Source: Sedimenticola thiotaurini (GTDB lineage: Bacteria > Pseudomonadota > Gammaproteobacteria > Chromatiales > Chromatiaceae). From it: 40,861 nucleotides of DNA. The stretch lies in contig DRKP01000049.1 of the NCBI GenBank assembly GCA_011051715.1, forward strand, positions 1 to 40,861, read 5' to 3'. Below the pieces are notes generated by a model. The model made no database searches, was not told the DNA's origin, and saw nothing but the letters and a program-made list of their open reading frames with translations. Shown piece after piece: positions 1 to 9,014 of this stretch. The position numbers were made by a program, and so were the translations under genes. Within the stretch, counting starts at the first letter, position 1, and the number at the start of each line of letters is the position of its first letter.

Positions 1-49
1 CCAGCACCAGGCACAGGGAGAGACGAAGCAGCCGCCTCAGCAGGCGCAT
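1..49 (-). CDS. Possible 5' fragment of a divergent secreted or membrane protein
   Basis: An ATG on the minus strand at 49-47 opens a frame that stays open to the window edge. Its 16 visible codons read Met-Arg-Leu-Leu-Arg-Arg-Leu-Leu-Arg followed by Leu/Ser/Cys/Val residues. This looks like the basic n-region and hydrophobic core of a signal peptide. It would be transcribed away from the AsmA-family gene that starts near 197. No convincing Shine-Dalgarno sequence precedes the ATG. The fragment is too short to identify a family, so both the call and the start are tentative. Confidence 0.35.
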   Translation of the reverse strand, partial: MRLLRRLLRLSLCLVL

Positions 50-196
50 GGATCGGAGACAGGAGGTTCGACGGGCGTCATGGCCCCGATTCTACCGGAT
101 CGGGCGCGCTGATCGTGCATGCCGTTCATGCTAGAGTTCCGGTCTTCGTCCGTTCCCCTGGTGACCCGTGCCAACCGATCCGGGACAGGCAATCGT

Positions 197-3100
197 GTGA
201 AGATCAAGACCGCGCTGCTGAGTACTCTGGCCCTGGTGGCAGGGCTGCCGTTGCTGCTGCTGGCCCTGCTCCTGCTGCAGCCGTCCCTGCTCCGGGCACC
301 GCTCGGCATGGTGGCGGGCTGGCTGACCGGGCTGGAGATCCGCATCGACGGCGACCTCTCGCTGCGACCGTCCCCGACCCCGGTACTGCGGGCGGGCCGG
401 GTGACCCTGCGCAACCCGGCCTTTGCGGAACAGCCGTCCCTGGCCGAACTGGGGTTGCTGGAGCTGCAACTGGACCTCTCCTCCCTGCTCGGGGATCGGA
501 TCCGCCTGCCGCGCGTGGTGCTGACCGACGCCTCCATCCATCTGGCCAGGGACCAGGCGTGGCAGGGGAACTGGGAGACGGGGGGTGGCCCGGATGGCGC
601 CACTGCGCTGCCCATGGTAGATCACCTCTCCCTGTCCCGCATCCGGCTCTCCTACCGTCAGCCCGGGACTCCCCCCCTGGAAGCCCGCATCGAGACCATG
701 GAGGCCAGTATCGACCCGGAGCGCGGCATTCAGGCCCGCCTCGCCATGGAGGTGGACGGTACCCCCTACCGGCTGGAGGCGACCAGTGGATCCCGCGGTG
801 AGGGGGGCTTCCCGTTGCAGGCCGCTCTGCAGGGTGCCGACGCAACCCTGGACATCGGCGGCAGCCTCGGCTGGCCGCTGCTGGAAACGGTGGCGACGGA
901 GCTTCGAATCCGGGCACAGGGGAAGGACCTGGCCCGCAGTGCCGCCCTGCTGGCCCAGCCCCTGCCGCCGCTGAAGGAGTTCGCCGTCGACACCCGGCTG
1001 CACCTGAGCGCCGGGAAGCTGCGGCTGGAGAAGCTGCGGCTGCAGCTGGAACAGACCACCGTCAGCGGCGACCTCACCCTGGACAGCAGCACCGACCCGC
1101 CGCAGCTGCGCACCACCCTGGCCGTGGACCGGATCCCGGAAGAGCTGCTGCAGCGGCTGCTGCAGTGGCCCCGCGGCGGCGACGGCGGCCAGCTCCCGGC
1201 ATCGCTACCGGACGCCCGCTTCTCTCTCACCCTGGGGCGGCTCGACTGGCATGGTCAGCCGGTCCGCGACATCCGCACCAACGGACGTCTGGCCGGTGGG
1301 CGGCTGGAGGCCGGGCTCCAGGGCCGCCCCGCCTTTGCCGGCAGGGTGGCCGCGCGGCTGCAACTGACGCTGGACGACGCCTCCCTCCCCTACCGGCTGA
1401 CCCTGAGCGGCCGCGACCTCGACCTGCAGCGGCTCAGCGCCCTGCTGCAGCCCGGGGAGAAACGGGACCTGGAGGGAGACATCGGCCAGGCCGGACTGGA
1501 ACTGGCCGGGCGCCTCCACCCCGGCCCGGTCACGGCCGGCCTCACCCGGCTGGAGGCGACCCTCCGGGATGCCCGGCTGGATCTCCCTGCCGGCAGGGGC
1601 GGGCGGATCCGGTTGCGACTGCAGCACGCCGCTGCCCGGGCCGGGAATCGCGACGCCCGTATTGCCGGTGAGGCGACCGGAAGTGTCGGCGGCAGCCCCC
1701 TGACCCTGGCTTACCGCCTCGGCACCCTGGGCGGGCTGGCCGGCCGGTCGGCACAGCCGCTGTGGTTGAAGCTGCGGGCCGATCCGGACACCCGGCTGCT
1801 GGCGGAGCTGGAGGGCAGCTACCGCATCGTCGATTCCGGCCTGCGCTACGACGGCAGAATGACCGCCCGCACCGACTCCCTGGGACAGGCCGGCGTCCCG
1901 TTCGGCCTGCGACTCCCGGACCTCGGAGCCGTGACCCTGGAAACGGAGATCGGGGGTGACCCGGCCGGGCTGACCTGGAGCAATACCCGGATGGAGCTGG
2001 ACGGCGGCCGCCTGGACGGATCCGGAGAACTGCACTATGCGCCGCTGAACTACCGCCTCCAGGCCACCCTGCAGGGCCGGGACACCCGGCTGCTGCGCTC
2101 CCTGTTCGGCTTCGCCGGGGCCGCGGACCGGCCGCTGCGGGGCGAGGTGGAGTTGTCGGGGGGGGCCGACCGGATCGACTACCGGCTCTCCCGCCTGGAC
2201 ATCGGCAGCACCCGCCTGAGCGGATCCGGCGCCATGCTCCATGGCCCCAACGGGAACCGGTTCGAGGGCGATCTGCTGATGGAGCAGCTGCAGCTGGACG
2301 ATTTCATCCCCGATGAGGGGAGCCAGGCGCCGCCCCCGGCTCCGGCGACGGGCGCGGACACCCGTTTGATCCCCGCCCTGGCGATCGACACCCGCTGGCT
2401 GCAGCGGCTGACGCTGGACCTGGAGGTGGATGTACGCCATCTGCTGGAGGGAAAAGACGACCTGGGCGAGTATCGCATCCACGCCAGCGTCGCCGACGGC
2501 ACCCTCAGCACCAGGGTCGGCATCCGCTCGAAGTACATCCCCTCCATCGACCTGACCGCCTCGGTCAGCAATCGCGGCGACAGCAGCGAGATCGACTTCC
2601 GCACCGAGGTGAAGGATCTGGACTACGGTGCCCTGTTCCGCATCTTCGATATCTCCGACCGGATCGAGGGTCGGCTCGATCTGGAGCTCCGCTTCCGCGG
2701 CGGCGGCCGCGATCTGCGCAGCCTGCTGGCCGCCGGCGAGGGTGAGGTGGTGCTCAGCGGCGGCGAGGGCAGACTCGATTTCGAGGCCCTGCGCCTGTGG
2801 GGCGGTTCGCCGGTGGACCTGCTGCTGCCATCCGCGCTGCTGGGAAAGAGGACGGACCGGCTGGAGTGCCTGGCCGCCCGCTACCGGCTCACTCCCGGCC
2901 GCTGGGTCAGCGACGGCATCGTGCTGAACCTGGAGAAGGTGCTGATCAGCGGTGCAGTTGAACTGAAGCTGCCGTCGGAGCGGCTCTCCGGGGTCTTCCG
3001 CCCCCAGCCCAAGGAGAGCCGGCTGGTGACCATGGACACACCGATCTCCCTCTCCGGCACCCTGGCCCGGCCCGTGGCCGGACCGGCCGCCACCGATGCC

Positions 3101-3355
3101 CTGGTGGCGGTCGGCAAGCTGGCTGTGGGAATCAGCAATCCGGCGGCCCTGGTAGTGCTGTTCGGCTCCCTCGGCAACACGGTGGAGAATCCGTGCGAGG
3201 CGGTGCTCAGCGGTACACTGAAGATGCCACGGGACCTGCGCCAGGAGCTGGAGGAGACCACCACCAGACCGCTGCGCGGCCTGGTGGAAGGGGTGGAGAA
3301 GGGGACGGCGCCTCCTCCCGCGCCGGCCGGCCCGCTGGTCCCGGCCGGCCAGTAG
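197..3355 (+). CDS. AsmA family protein (large, periplasmic)
   Basis: This encodes about 1050 residues. A hydrophobic anchor near residues 5-28 (KTALLSTLALVAGLPLLLLA) is followed by a typical AsmA N-terminal region with the pattern GLEIRIDGDLSLRPSPTPVLRAG. The rest is a long repetitive beta-rich body of alternating Leu/Arg/Asp strands, as in AsmA/TamB-like proteins. Such proteins sit in the inner membrane, span the periplasm and are implicated in phospholipid transport to the outer membrane and in envelope homeostasis. The C-terminal part has the LSGTLKMP-type strand often seen in AsmA proteins. I chose the GTG at 197 because the hydrophobic anchor follows directly; an in-frame ATG at 119 would add 26 unconvincing residues. 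It converges on lpxD with only 7 bases between stop codons. The exact subfamily is not clear. Confidence 0.85.
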   Translation: MKIKTALLSTLALVAGLPLLLLALLLLQPSLLRAPLGMVAGWLTGLEIRIDGDLSLRPSPTPVLRAGRVTLRNPAFAEQPSLAELGLLELQLDLSSLLGDRIRLPRVVLTDASIHLARDQAWQGNWETGGGPDGATALPMVDHLSLSRIRLSYRQPGTPPLEARIETMEASIDPERGIQARLAMEVDGTPYRLEATSGSRGEGGFPLQAALQGADATLDIGGSLGWPLLETVATELRIRAQGKDLARSAALLAQPLPPLKEFAVDTRLHLSAGKLRLEKLRLQLEQTTVSGDLTLDSSTDPPQLRTTLAVDRIPEELLQRLLQWPRGGDGGQLPASLPDARFSLTLGRLDWHGQPVRDIRTNGRLAGGRLEAGLQGRPAFAGRVAARLQLTLDDASLPYRLTLSGRDLDLQRLSALLQPGEKRDLEGDIGQAGLELAGRLHPGPVTAGLTRLEATLRDARLDLPAGRGGRIRLRLQHAAARAGNRDARIAGEATGSVGGSPLTLAYRLGTLGGLAGRSAQPLWLKLRADPDTRLLAELEGSYRIVDSGLRYDGRMTARTDSLGQAGVPFGLRLPDLGAVTLETEIGGDPAGLTWSNTRMELDGGRLDGSGELHYAPLNYRLQATLQGRDTRLLRSLFGFAGAADRPLRGEVELSGGADRIDYRLSRLDIGSTRLSGSGAMLHGPNGNRFEGDLLMEQLQLDDFIPDEGSQAPPPAPATGADTRLIPALAIDTRWLQRLTLDLEVDVRHLLEGKDDLGEYRIHASVADGTLSTRVGIRSKYIPSIDLTASVSNRGDSSEIDFRTEVKDLDYGALFRIFDISDRIEGRLDLELRFRGGGRDLRSLLAAGEGEVVLSGGEGRLDFEALRLWGGSPVDLLLPSALLGKRTDRLECLAARYRLTPGRWVSDGIVLNLEKVLISGAVELKLPSERLSGVFRPQPKESRLVTMDTPISLSGTLARPVAGPAATDALVAVGKLAVGISNPAALVVLFGSLGNTVENPCEAVLSGTLKMPRDLRQELEETTTRPLRGLVEGVEKGTAPPPAPAGPLVPAGQ

Positions 3356-3362
3356 CGGGCGG

Positions 3363-4406
3363 TCACTCCTTGCCCAGCCTCCGCTCGAGACGGATGACGC
3401 GGCGGAACAGTTCGTCCAGGTGGTGGAACCGCGCCGTGTTGCGGCGCCAGCTGCGGTTGCCCTCGGCGGTGATGCCGGAGGAGTAGGTCCCCGGCTGGCG
3501 CAGGCTGTGGGTGACCATCGAGTTGCCGGTGATGGTGACGTCGTCCGCCACCTCCAGGTGGCCGGCGATGGCCACCGCGCCGCCGATGCGGCAGCGCCGG
3601 CCGATGCGGGCGGTGCCGGCGATGGCGGTATGGGCGGCGACGATGGTATCGGCGCCGATGTGGCAGTTGTGGCCGATCTGGATCAGGTTGTCCAGCTTCA
3701 CCCCCTGCTCGATCAGGGTCGACCCCAGCGCCGCCCGGTCGATGCAGGTGTTGGCCCCGACCTCCACGTCGTCGCCGATGCGCACGTCACCGATCTGGCG
3801 GATCTTGTGCCAGCTGCCGTCGGGACGGGCGGCGAAACCAAAGCCGTCGGCGCCGATCACGGCGCCGGAATGGAGCAGGCAGCGGGCGCCGATCCGGGTC
3901 CCCTCGCCAAGAGCGACGCCGGCCTCCAGCACCGTCCCCTCGCCCAGCCGGCAGCGGTCTCCGAGGGAACAGCCGGGGCCGATCCAGACCCGGTCCTGCA
4001 GCCGGCAGCCGTTGCCGATCACCGCGTGGGCATCGATGCGCACCCGTTCCCCCAGCTCCACACCGTCGCCGATCACGGCGCTGGGGTGGATCGACGCCCG
4101 CGCCGGCGGCGGCGGATGGAGCAGCTCCACCGCCCGGGCATAGGCAAGATAGGGATCCTCGTTGAGCAGCCGGTTGCCCCCGAACAGGTCCGCCATCGCC
4201 GGGGGCAGGATCACCGCGCCGGCGTCGCTGCCGGCCAGGAACGAGCGGTAGCGGCCGTCGTGCACGAAGCTGAGCTCACGCGGCCCCGCCTGGTCGATGG
4301 CGGCAACTGCGAAGACACGGTACGACGGATCGCCCCGCAGCTCGGAACCGGTGTCGCGGGCCAGCTCCGCCAGGCTCAGCCCGCCGTTGGAATGGTCCTG
4401 CGCCAT
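3363..4406 (-). CDS. lpxD: UDP-3-O-(3-hydroxymyristoyl)glucosamine N-acyltransferase LpxD
   Basis: LpxD adds the N-linked 3-hydroxyacyl chain to UDP-3-O-acylglucosamine in the third step of lipid A synthesis, using acyl-ACP in the cytoplasm. The 347-residue product matches the usual length of about 340. An N-terminal uridine-binding domain (about residues 10-100) is followed by a left-handed parallel beta-helix of hexapeptide repeats. The motif IGADGFGFA and the catalytic-His segment QIGHNCHIG are both present, and a C-terminal helical tail ends the protein. The ATG at 4406 is preceded by GGGGGAGGG, a good ribosome site. Unlike the usual bamA-skp-lpxD-fabZ-lpxA cluster, this gene stands alone, divergent from glk and convergent with an AsmA gene. 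It may therefore be a second copy. Confidence 0.93.
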   Translation of the reverse strand: MAQDHSNGGLSLAELARDTGSELRGDPSYRVFAVAAIDQAGPRELSFVHDGRYRSFLAGSDAGAVILPPAMADLFGGNRLLNEDPYLAYARAVELLHPPPPARASIHPSAVIGDGVELGERVRIDAHAVIGNGCRLQDRVWIGPGCSLGDRCRLGEGTVLEAGVALGEGTRIGARCLLHSGAVIGADGFGFAARPDGSWHKIRQIGDVRIGDDVEVGANTCIDRAALGSTLIEQGVKLDNLIQIGHNCHIGADTIVAAHTAIAGTARIGRRCRIGGAVAIAGHLEVADDVTITGNSMVTHSLRQPGTYSSGITAEGNRSWRRNTARFHHLDELFRRVIRLERRLGKE

Positions 4407-4469
4407 TGCCGCCCTCCCCCTTTGCAGTCGGTCCCGGGCCCCGTCACGGGCACCGGGGATCAATCGGGA

Positions 4470-4475
4470 TATAAT
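4470..4475 (+). promoter_or_regulatory. Probable -10 element for glk
   Basis: A perfect TATAAT lies 29 bases before the glk start codon in the short divergent lpxD/glk spacer. The -35 position at 17-base spacing (CGGGCA) is poor, so this would be a -10-driven or activated promoter. The transcription start would fall near 4482, giving a leader of about 20 bases. Confidence 0.45.
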
Positions 4476-4504
4476 GGGTCGTCATCGCCACGCAGCCCCG
4501 TCCC

Positions 4505-5503
4505 ATGACCGATCCCCGCCCCCTGCGCATCCTCGCCGGAGACATCGGCGGCACCAAGACCCGCCTGGCCCTGTTCAGCGTCCGTGGAACCGCCCTGGAA
4601 AGCCTGGCCGAGGAGCGCTTCGCCAGCCGCGACCACGATTCGCTGGCGGCCATCATCCGTATTTTCCGGGAGCGGCACAAGACGGAACCACCGCATGCCG
4701 CCTGCTTCGGCATCGCCGGTCCGGTGGACGGCGGCCGGGCTGCGGCCACCAACCTGCCCTGGCGCATCGACGCCGCCGAACTGGCGCGCCGTTTCCGCAT
4801 CCCCCGGGTCGACCTGCTGAACGATCTGGAGGCCAACGCCTGGGGGATCCCGGCGCTCTCCCCCGCCGACATCCACGAACTGCATCCGGGCGCCCCCGGG
4901 GCGGCGGGCAATGCGGCGGTGATCGCCGCCGGCACCGGCCTCGGGGAGGCGGGGATGTACTGGGACGGTGACCGGCTGCACCCGTTCGCCACCGAGGGGG
5001 GGCATACCGGTTTCGCCCCCGCCACTGAACTCGAGATCGAACTGCTGCGCTTCCTCCAGCGCGACTACGATCACGTCAGCTGGGAGCGGGTCGTCTCCGG
5101 GCCGGGGCTGGTCGCCATCCACCGTTTCCTCACCAGCCGCAGCGGCCAGCCGCCAGCGGCAGCGGTGGCCCGGGCGATGGAGCAGGGCGACCCGGCCGCC
5201 GCCATCTCCGCCGCGGCCGACGACGACCCGGTGTGCGGCCAGGCGCTGGAGCTGTTCGTGCACCTGTACGGCGTCGAGGCGGGCAACCTGGCGCTGAAGC
5301 AGATGGCCCTGGGCGGCCTCTACCTGGGCGGCGGCATCGCGCCGAAGATCCTGCCCCGGCTGCAACGGGGTCCTTTCCTCGACGCCTTCTTCGCCAAGGG
5401 ACGGATGCGGCCGCTGCTCGAACGGATGCCGGTGCGTGTTATCCTCAACGACCGCACCGCCCTCTACGGCCCGGCCCTGTACGCCGCGACGCGCAGCGGC
5501 TGA
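4505..5503 (+). CDS. glk: Glucokinase
   Basis: This is an ATP-dependent hexokinase of the bacterial Glk family that phosphorylates free glucose to glucose 6-phosphate in the cytoplasm. It has 332 residues (E. coli Glk has 321). The N-terminal phosphate-binding motif is AGDIGGTKTRLAL. The glucose-binding segment NDLEANAWG, the adenosine-loop motif AAGTGLGEAG and the sugar-binding EGGHTGFAP are all visible in the expected order. The C-terminal GGLYLGGGIAPK is also typical. The gene lies 82 bases upstream of a 6-phosphogluconate dehydrogenase on the same strand. The pair could feed glucose into the oxidative pentose phosphate or Entner-Doudoroff route, although no glucose-6-phosphate dehydrogenase is visible here. 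Confidence 0.93.
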   Translation: MTDPRPLRILAGDIGGTKTRLALFSVRGTALESLAEERFASRDHDSLAAIIRIFRERHKTEPPHAACFGIAGPVDGGRAAATNLPWRIDAAELARRFRIPRVDLLNDLEANAWGIPALSPADIHELHPGAPGAAGNAAVIAAGTGLGEAGMYWDGDRLHPFATEGGHTGFAPATELEIELLRFLQRDYDHVSWERVVSGPGLVAIHRFLTSRSGQPPAAAVARAMEQGDPAAAISAAADDDPVCGQALELFVHLYGVEAGNLALKQMALGGLYLGGGIAPKILPRLQRGPFLDAFFAKGRMRPLLERMPVRVILNDRTALYGPALYAATRSG

Positions 5504-5585
5504 CCGTCTGTTACGGGCCCGAGCGGCCAGGGCCTTGCGGCGCCCGCCCATGATCTATCAGCAGCACTCTCACGGAGCACACACC

Positions 5586-6602
5586 ATGCAACTCGGAATC
5601 ATCGGACTTGGCCGGATGGGAGCCAACATGGCACGGCGGCTGCTGGCGGCCGGTATCGACTGCGTCGTCTTCGACCACGACCAGGGGGCGGTGGAGACAC
5701 TGACGCGGGAGGGAGCGACCGGCTGCTCCGGGCTGGAGGAGCTGGTGCGCGAACTGCAGCCGCCGCGCCACATCTGGATGATGATCCCGGCCGCCCGGGT
5801 CGACGCGCTGATCGACGATCTGCAACCCCTGGTGGCGGCGGGCGACACCCTGATCGACGGCGGCAACTCCTGGTACAAGGACGACATCGCCCGCAGCCGG
5901 CGCCTGGCCGGCGACGGGATCCACTACCTGGACGTGGGCACCAGCGGCGGCGTCTGGGGCCTGGAACGGGGCTACTGCCTGATGATCGGCGGTGAGCGGC
6001 CGGTGGTCGAACGCCTGGATCCGGTGTTCGCCGCGCTCGCCCCCGGGGTGGCTGCGGCGCCGCGCACCCCCGGCCGCGACGGCGAACCGGACACCGCCGA
6101 GCAGGGATACCTGCACTGCGGCCCGGCCGGGGCCGGCCACTTCGTCAAGATGGTGCACAACGGCATCGAGTACGGCCTGATGGCGGCCTATGCCGAGGGG
6201 CTGAACCTGCTGCGCCACGCGGACGTCGGCAACGCCGACCACCAGGCCGATGCCGAGACCGCGCCGCTGCGCGAGGCGGAGGCGTTCCAGTACGACTTCG
6301 ACCTGGCGGCGGTGACCGAGCTGTGGCGCCGCGGCAGCGTGATCGGCTCCTGGCTGCTGGACCTGACCGCGACCGCCCTCGAGCGGGATCCGCAGCTGAC
6401 CGGCTTCGCCGGCCGGGTCTCCGATTCCGGCGAGGGCCGCTGGACCAGCATCGCCGCCATCGAGGCGGGGGTGCCGCTGCACGTGCTCAGCGCCGCCCTG
6501 TTCGACCGCTTCAGCTCCCGCGGTGAGGCGGACTTCGCCAACCAGGTGCTCTCCGCCATGCGCTTCCAGTTCGGCGGCCACCACGAGAAGAGCGGGGAGT
6601 GA
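5586..6602 (+). CDS. gnd: 6-phosphogluconate dehydrogenase, decarboxylating, short form (probably NAD-preferring)
   Basis: This catalyses oxidative decarboxylation of 6-phosphogluconate to ribulose 5-phosphate. The 338-residue length fits the short GndA/YqeC-type family rather than the 470-residue classical enzyme. The Rossmann motif GLGRMGANM is followed by a second strand ending in VFDHD. The acidic residue there is usually associated with NAD+ rather than NADP+ use. Substrate-site signatures are GTSGGVWGL and GHFVKMVHNGIEYG, with the catalytic Lys and Asn. The ATG at 5586 has ACGGAG 8 bases upstream. The stop codon is one base from the stop codon of the convergent metallophosphoesterase gene. 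Cofactor preference is inferred only from the motif. Confidence 0.9.
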   Translation: MQLGIIGLGRMGANMARRLLAAGIDCVVFDHDQGAVETLTREGATGCSGLEELVRELQPPRHIWMMIPAARVDALIDDLQPLVAAGDTLIDGGNSWYKDDIARSRRLAGDGIHYLDVGTSGGVWGLERGYCLMIGGERPVVERLDPVFAALAPGVAAAPRTPGRDGEPDTAEQGYLHCGPAGAGHFVKMVHNGIEYGLMAAYAEGLNLLRHADVGNADHQADAETAPLREAEAFQYDFDLAAVTELWRRGSVIGSWLLDLTATALERDPQLTGFAGRVSDSGEGRWTSIAAIEAGVPLHVLSAALFDRFSSRGEADFANQVLSAMRFQFGGHHEKSGE

Positions 6603-6603
6603 A

Positions 6604-7548
6604 TCAGGCGCCGGCGGCCGCCGGCTGCGGATCCAGGACCCGGTAACCCTCGCCGTCCCACTCTCCGGGCAGGGCACGCAGCCCCCCTTGGTGGTCCAGC
6701 TCGAACAGCCAGAAGCCCTCCCGCCCGGCCATGGTGGCGGTACCGGCACAGTAGAGGCCGCCGGCGACGCCATCCACCGCCACGTGATAGCGCCGGTGCA
6801 CGTGGCCGCAGAGGATGGCGCCCCGCTTCAGGCCATGGCAGGCGGCGAGAAACTCGTCGCCGTTGACCATGCCGTGCAGCGGCGTGTCCGGCCGGCCATC
6901 CCGGAGCAGGGGGGCATAGTGGGTGATGACGAAGACGAAACGGCCGTCCAGCCGCCGGTCCGCCAGGATCCGCTCCAGCGCCTGCAGCTGCGCCTCCGGG
7001 ATCCTGCCGTTGGAACGCCATGGCCGCGGATTGGGGCGGGCGCTGTTGACCGCCACCACCGCCAGGCGGTCGCCGATCAGACGCACCAGGGGCCAGGGGC
7101 CGTCGCTGCACAGATCGGGCAGATCGCTTACCAGGACATCGGCGAAGTGGCGCAGGAAGCGGCGCTGACGCACCACGTCGGTGACATAGATGTCGTGATT
7201 GCCGGGCACGGTGACGAAACCGGACGGCGCCCGCATCAGCGGCGCCACCACCCGGCGCGCACGTTCCAGCTCGTGCTCCAGCCCGAGGGCGGTATAGTCG
7301 CCGGTGCAGATCACCAGGTCCACCTCCTGCCGCCGGGCGAATCCGGCCAGGGCCGCCACCTTCTCCTCCGCCTCGTCGAAACGCCTGCCGCGGCCACTCA
7401 TCAGGTTGACGGCACCGATGGAGCGCTTGCCGAACCATTTGTGCAGCGGCATGTGGAACAGGTTCAGCTTGAGATGGATGTCGCTGAAATGGAGGATGCG
7501 CAGGGGACGGCGAAGTGCGGCCGGGGGCGGTTCGACATCGGGTTGCAT
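6604..7548 (-). CDS. Calcineurin-like metallophosphoesterase
   Basis: This 314-residue protein carries all five metal-binding blocks of the calcineurin-like phosphoesterase fold in order: FSDIHLK (D-x-H), CTGDYTA (G-D), VPGNHDIYV (G-N-H-D), VITHYAPL (H) and CGHVHRRY (G-H-x-H). Two divalent metals in such a site hydrolyse phosphomono- or phosphodiesters. The substrate cannot be read from the sequence. The ATG at 7548 was chosen because it lies shortly before the first conserved strand. An upstream extension in the same frame is Arg/Gly/Pro-rich and looks non-coding. GAGGCG lies 16 bases upstream, which is a loose fit for a ribosome site. No signal peptide is seen, so it is probably cytoplasmic. 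Confidence 0.85.
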   Translation of the reverse strand: MQPDVEPPPAALRRPLRILHFSDIHLKLNLFHMPLHKWFGKRSIGAVNLMSGRGRRFDEAEEKVAALAGFARRQEVDLVICTGDYTALGLEHELERARRVVAPLMRAPSGFVTVPGNHDIYVTDVVRQRRFLRHFADVLVSDLPDLCSDGPWPLVRLIGDRLAVVAVNSARPNPRPWRSNGRIPEAQLQALERILADRRLDGRFVFVITHYAPLLRDGRPDTPLHGMVNGDEFLAACHGLKRGAILCGHVHRRYHVAVDGVAGGLYCAGTATMAGREGFWLFELDHQGGLRALPGEWDGEGYRVLDPQPAAAGA

Positions 7549-7789
7549 TGGGGTATACGCTTCGCCTCGAATGGGCCGCCACCGGGCAGGCCGAGGAGCA
7601 TCGCCCCGGGGCGGCAGCACCCGGCTGCCGGCCGAAACGCCCGCTCGCGGGCACCCCGGCATCCCTGCCCCGACGCGGGTCCAGGCGATGATACCACGGT
7701 GCAACCGGGCGACAAGATCCATCCCGGCAGCCGCTGCGCCACGTCGCTCCCTGCCGGCATCCCCCGGGTGGGACCGGGCCGGCCGGTCC

Positions 7790-8578
7790 CTACACGCCCA
7801 CCAGCTGCCGCAGGTAGCGGTAGAGCACCTCCCGGTCCGAGGCCACTGCCGCCGCGCCCCTGGCGTTGCAGGCCTCCCAGGCGGCCCTGACCGCCGCGAT
7901 CTCCGCCCCCATCTCCCGGTCTTCGATCTCCCGTTTGAAGCTGCGACGGAGAAAGGTGAGCCGGGCACCGAGGCGGGACAGCTCCTGCAGGATCTGGGTG
8001 AAACGGATGGGATGGCCGCCGCCGATCACGGTGGCGCCGGCGAAGCCGACGTCACGCCCGGACAGGGTGCGGAAGATCCGTTCCACGGTGCCGTCAAGCA
8101 GCGCCCGCCACATGGAATCGGCCGAGCGGGAGAGCATCAGGTCGTGCAGGCCGATATAGGCAGCGTCCCAGCCCAGTGTGGCGAAACGGTCCAGGTCCTC
8201 CACCAGGGGCTGGGTCTCAACCTGCACGATGGTGCGGGCGCGTCCGGCCACCTGGTCCAGGAACCGGGCCACCTGGCCGGCATCGGTCGCCATTGGCAGC
8301 ATCAGCCCGCCGGCGCCGCAGTCGAGGGCCAGCTCGATCTCCCCCGGGGTGTGATCACCGGGACCGTTGATGCGCACGATCACCGGCCGTTCGACCGCCT
8401 GCGCGACCATCGCCACATCCTCCGGCGTATCCGCATTGACCTCCATGTCGAATCCGCGCTGACGATCCCCCTTGCCCTTGCACTCCCAGTCGACGATGAA
8501 ACCGTCGATGCCCGCCTGCTCGGCGCGCCGGGCGAAAGCGGGATCGGTGGTGAACAGCAGCAGTTCCAGTGGGCTCAT
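7790..8578 (-). CDS. HpcH/HpaI aldolase / citrate lyase family protein
   Basis: The 262-residue protein resembles the TIM-barrel HpcH/HpaI family, which makes or cleaves C-C bonds via a pyruvate enolate and a divalent metal. Supporting elements are an N-terminal strand ending GFIVDWECKGKGD (metal/substrate Glu region), IVRINGPGD, a glycine-rich GAGGLMLPM strand, VQVETQPLVEDLDRF and the IGLHDLMLS segment, which corresponds to the IGxxDLxxS motif of the family. Trp replaces the more common Leu before the conserved Glu. The substrate is not predictable. It is the last clearly chromosomal gene before the accessory pocket that extends to tRNA-Phe. Confidence 0.75.
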   Translation of the reverse strand: MSPLELLLFTTDPAFARRAEQAGIDGFIVDWECKGKGDRQRGFDMEVNADTPEDVAMVAQAVERPVIVRINGPGDHTPGEIELALDCGAGGLMLPMATDAGQVARFLDQVAGRARTIVQVETQPLVEDLDRFATLGWDAAYIGLHDLMLSRSADSMWRALLDGTVERIFRTLSGRDVGFAGATVIGGGHPIRFTQILQELSRLGARLTFLRRSFKREIEDREMGAEIAAVRAAWEACNARGAAAVASDREVLYRYLRQLVGV

Positions 8579-9014
8579 CTCGCAACCATCTCCTGGCGTC
8601 GTGTAATCGTGATACCGGCCGGGTCACGACCGGACCGGATCTATCAGAACATGGCGGCGGCGGCGGGGGGAACTGAACCCACGGAGCCCCCCATTCCAGT
8701 ACCAGGCCACCGGGGAAGTGCAGACGGCAGCGGCTTGCGGTATCGAAGTTGACAGGGCAACGCGGGCAAACCGACCTGACATACCGTGCCGCTGTTTGTG
8801 GCGCCTGCTCCAGCCGTAGAGCATGACAGTGTCAGCCCTTCCTCCTGGCAGCAGCGCAGGTATTCGAACCAGAACTCACGGCGTGGCTGTGGTACCTCCA
8901 CCCACTATCTCCTAAGTATGTTCGAAAGAGAGAGTGTCTGGGATCAGATCGGCGGGAGGGGGCAGGTGGGATAAACGGGGCGCTTGTTTTTCAACAGGCT
9001 GCCAGGCTCGCCTT
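8579..9014. other. Gene-poor junction with insertion-sequence debris
   Basis: This 436-base stretch has no intact gene. Its central part (about 8680-8901, minus strand) is a broken IS66-type tnpA, described separately. The remaining parts, 8579-8679 and 8902-9014, show no coding pattern that I can recognise. The segment near 8985-9005 (TTTTTCAACAGGCTGCCAGG) could be element-end sequence but has no identified partner. Base composition drops sharply at its right end, where the AT-rich sulfotransferase gene begins. Confidence 0.6.
8680..8901 (-). pseudogene. Decayed IS66-type TnpA (accessory ORF) remnant
   Basis: Three pieces of one protein lie in order but in different frames. REFWFEYLRCCQEEGLTL comes first, then LYGWSRRHKQRHGMSGRFARVAL after a shift and apparent loss of about ten codons, then CRLHFPGGLVLEWGAP after another shift. 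This order (helix-turn-helix opening, YxWRRR-like segment, FxxV segment, RLxxPxGxxLEW close) is that of the small TnpA protein of IS66-family elements. A GTG at 8901 with AGGAG nearby could be the old start. No tnpB or tnpC follows. The family assignment is from memory of motif order, not from alignment. Confidence 0.55.

Noticed and set aside
5511-6773. Minus-strand open frame opposite gnd
   Set aside because: Gly/Ala/Arg/Pro-rich shadow; the opposite strand encodes a clear dehydrogenase.
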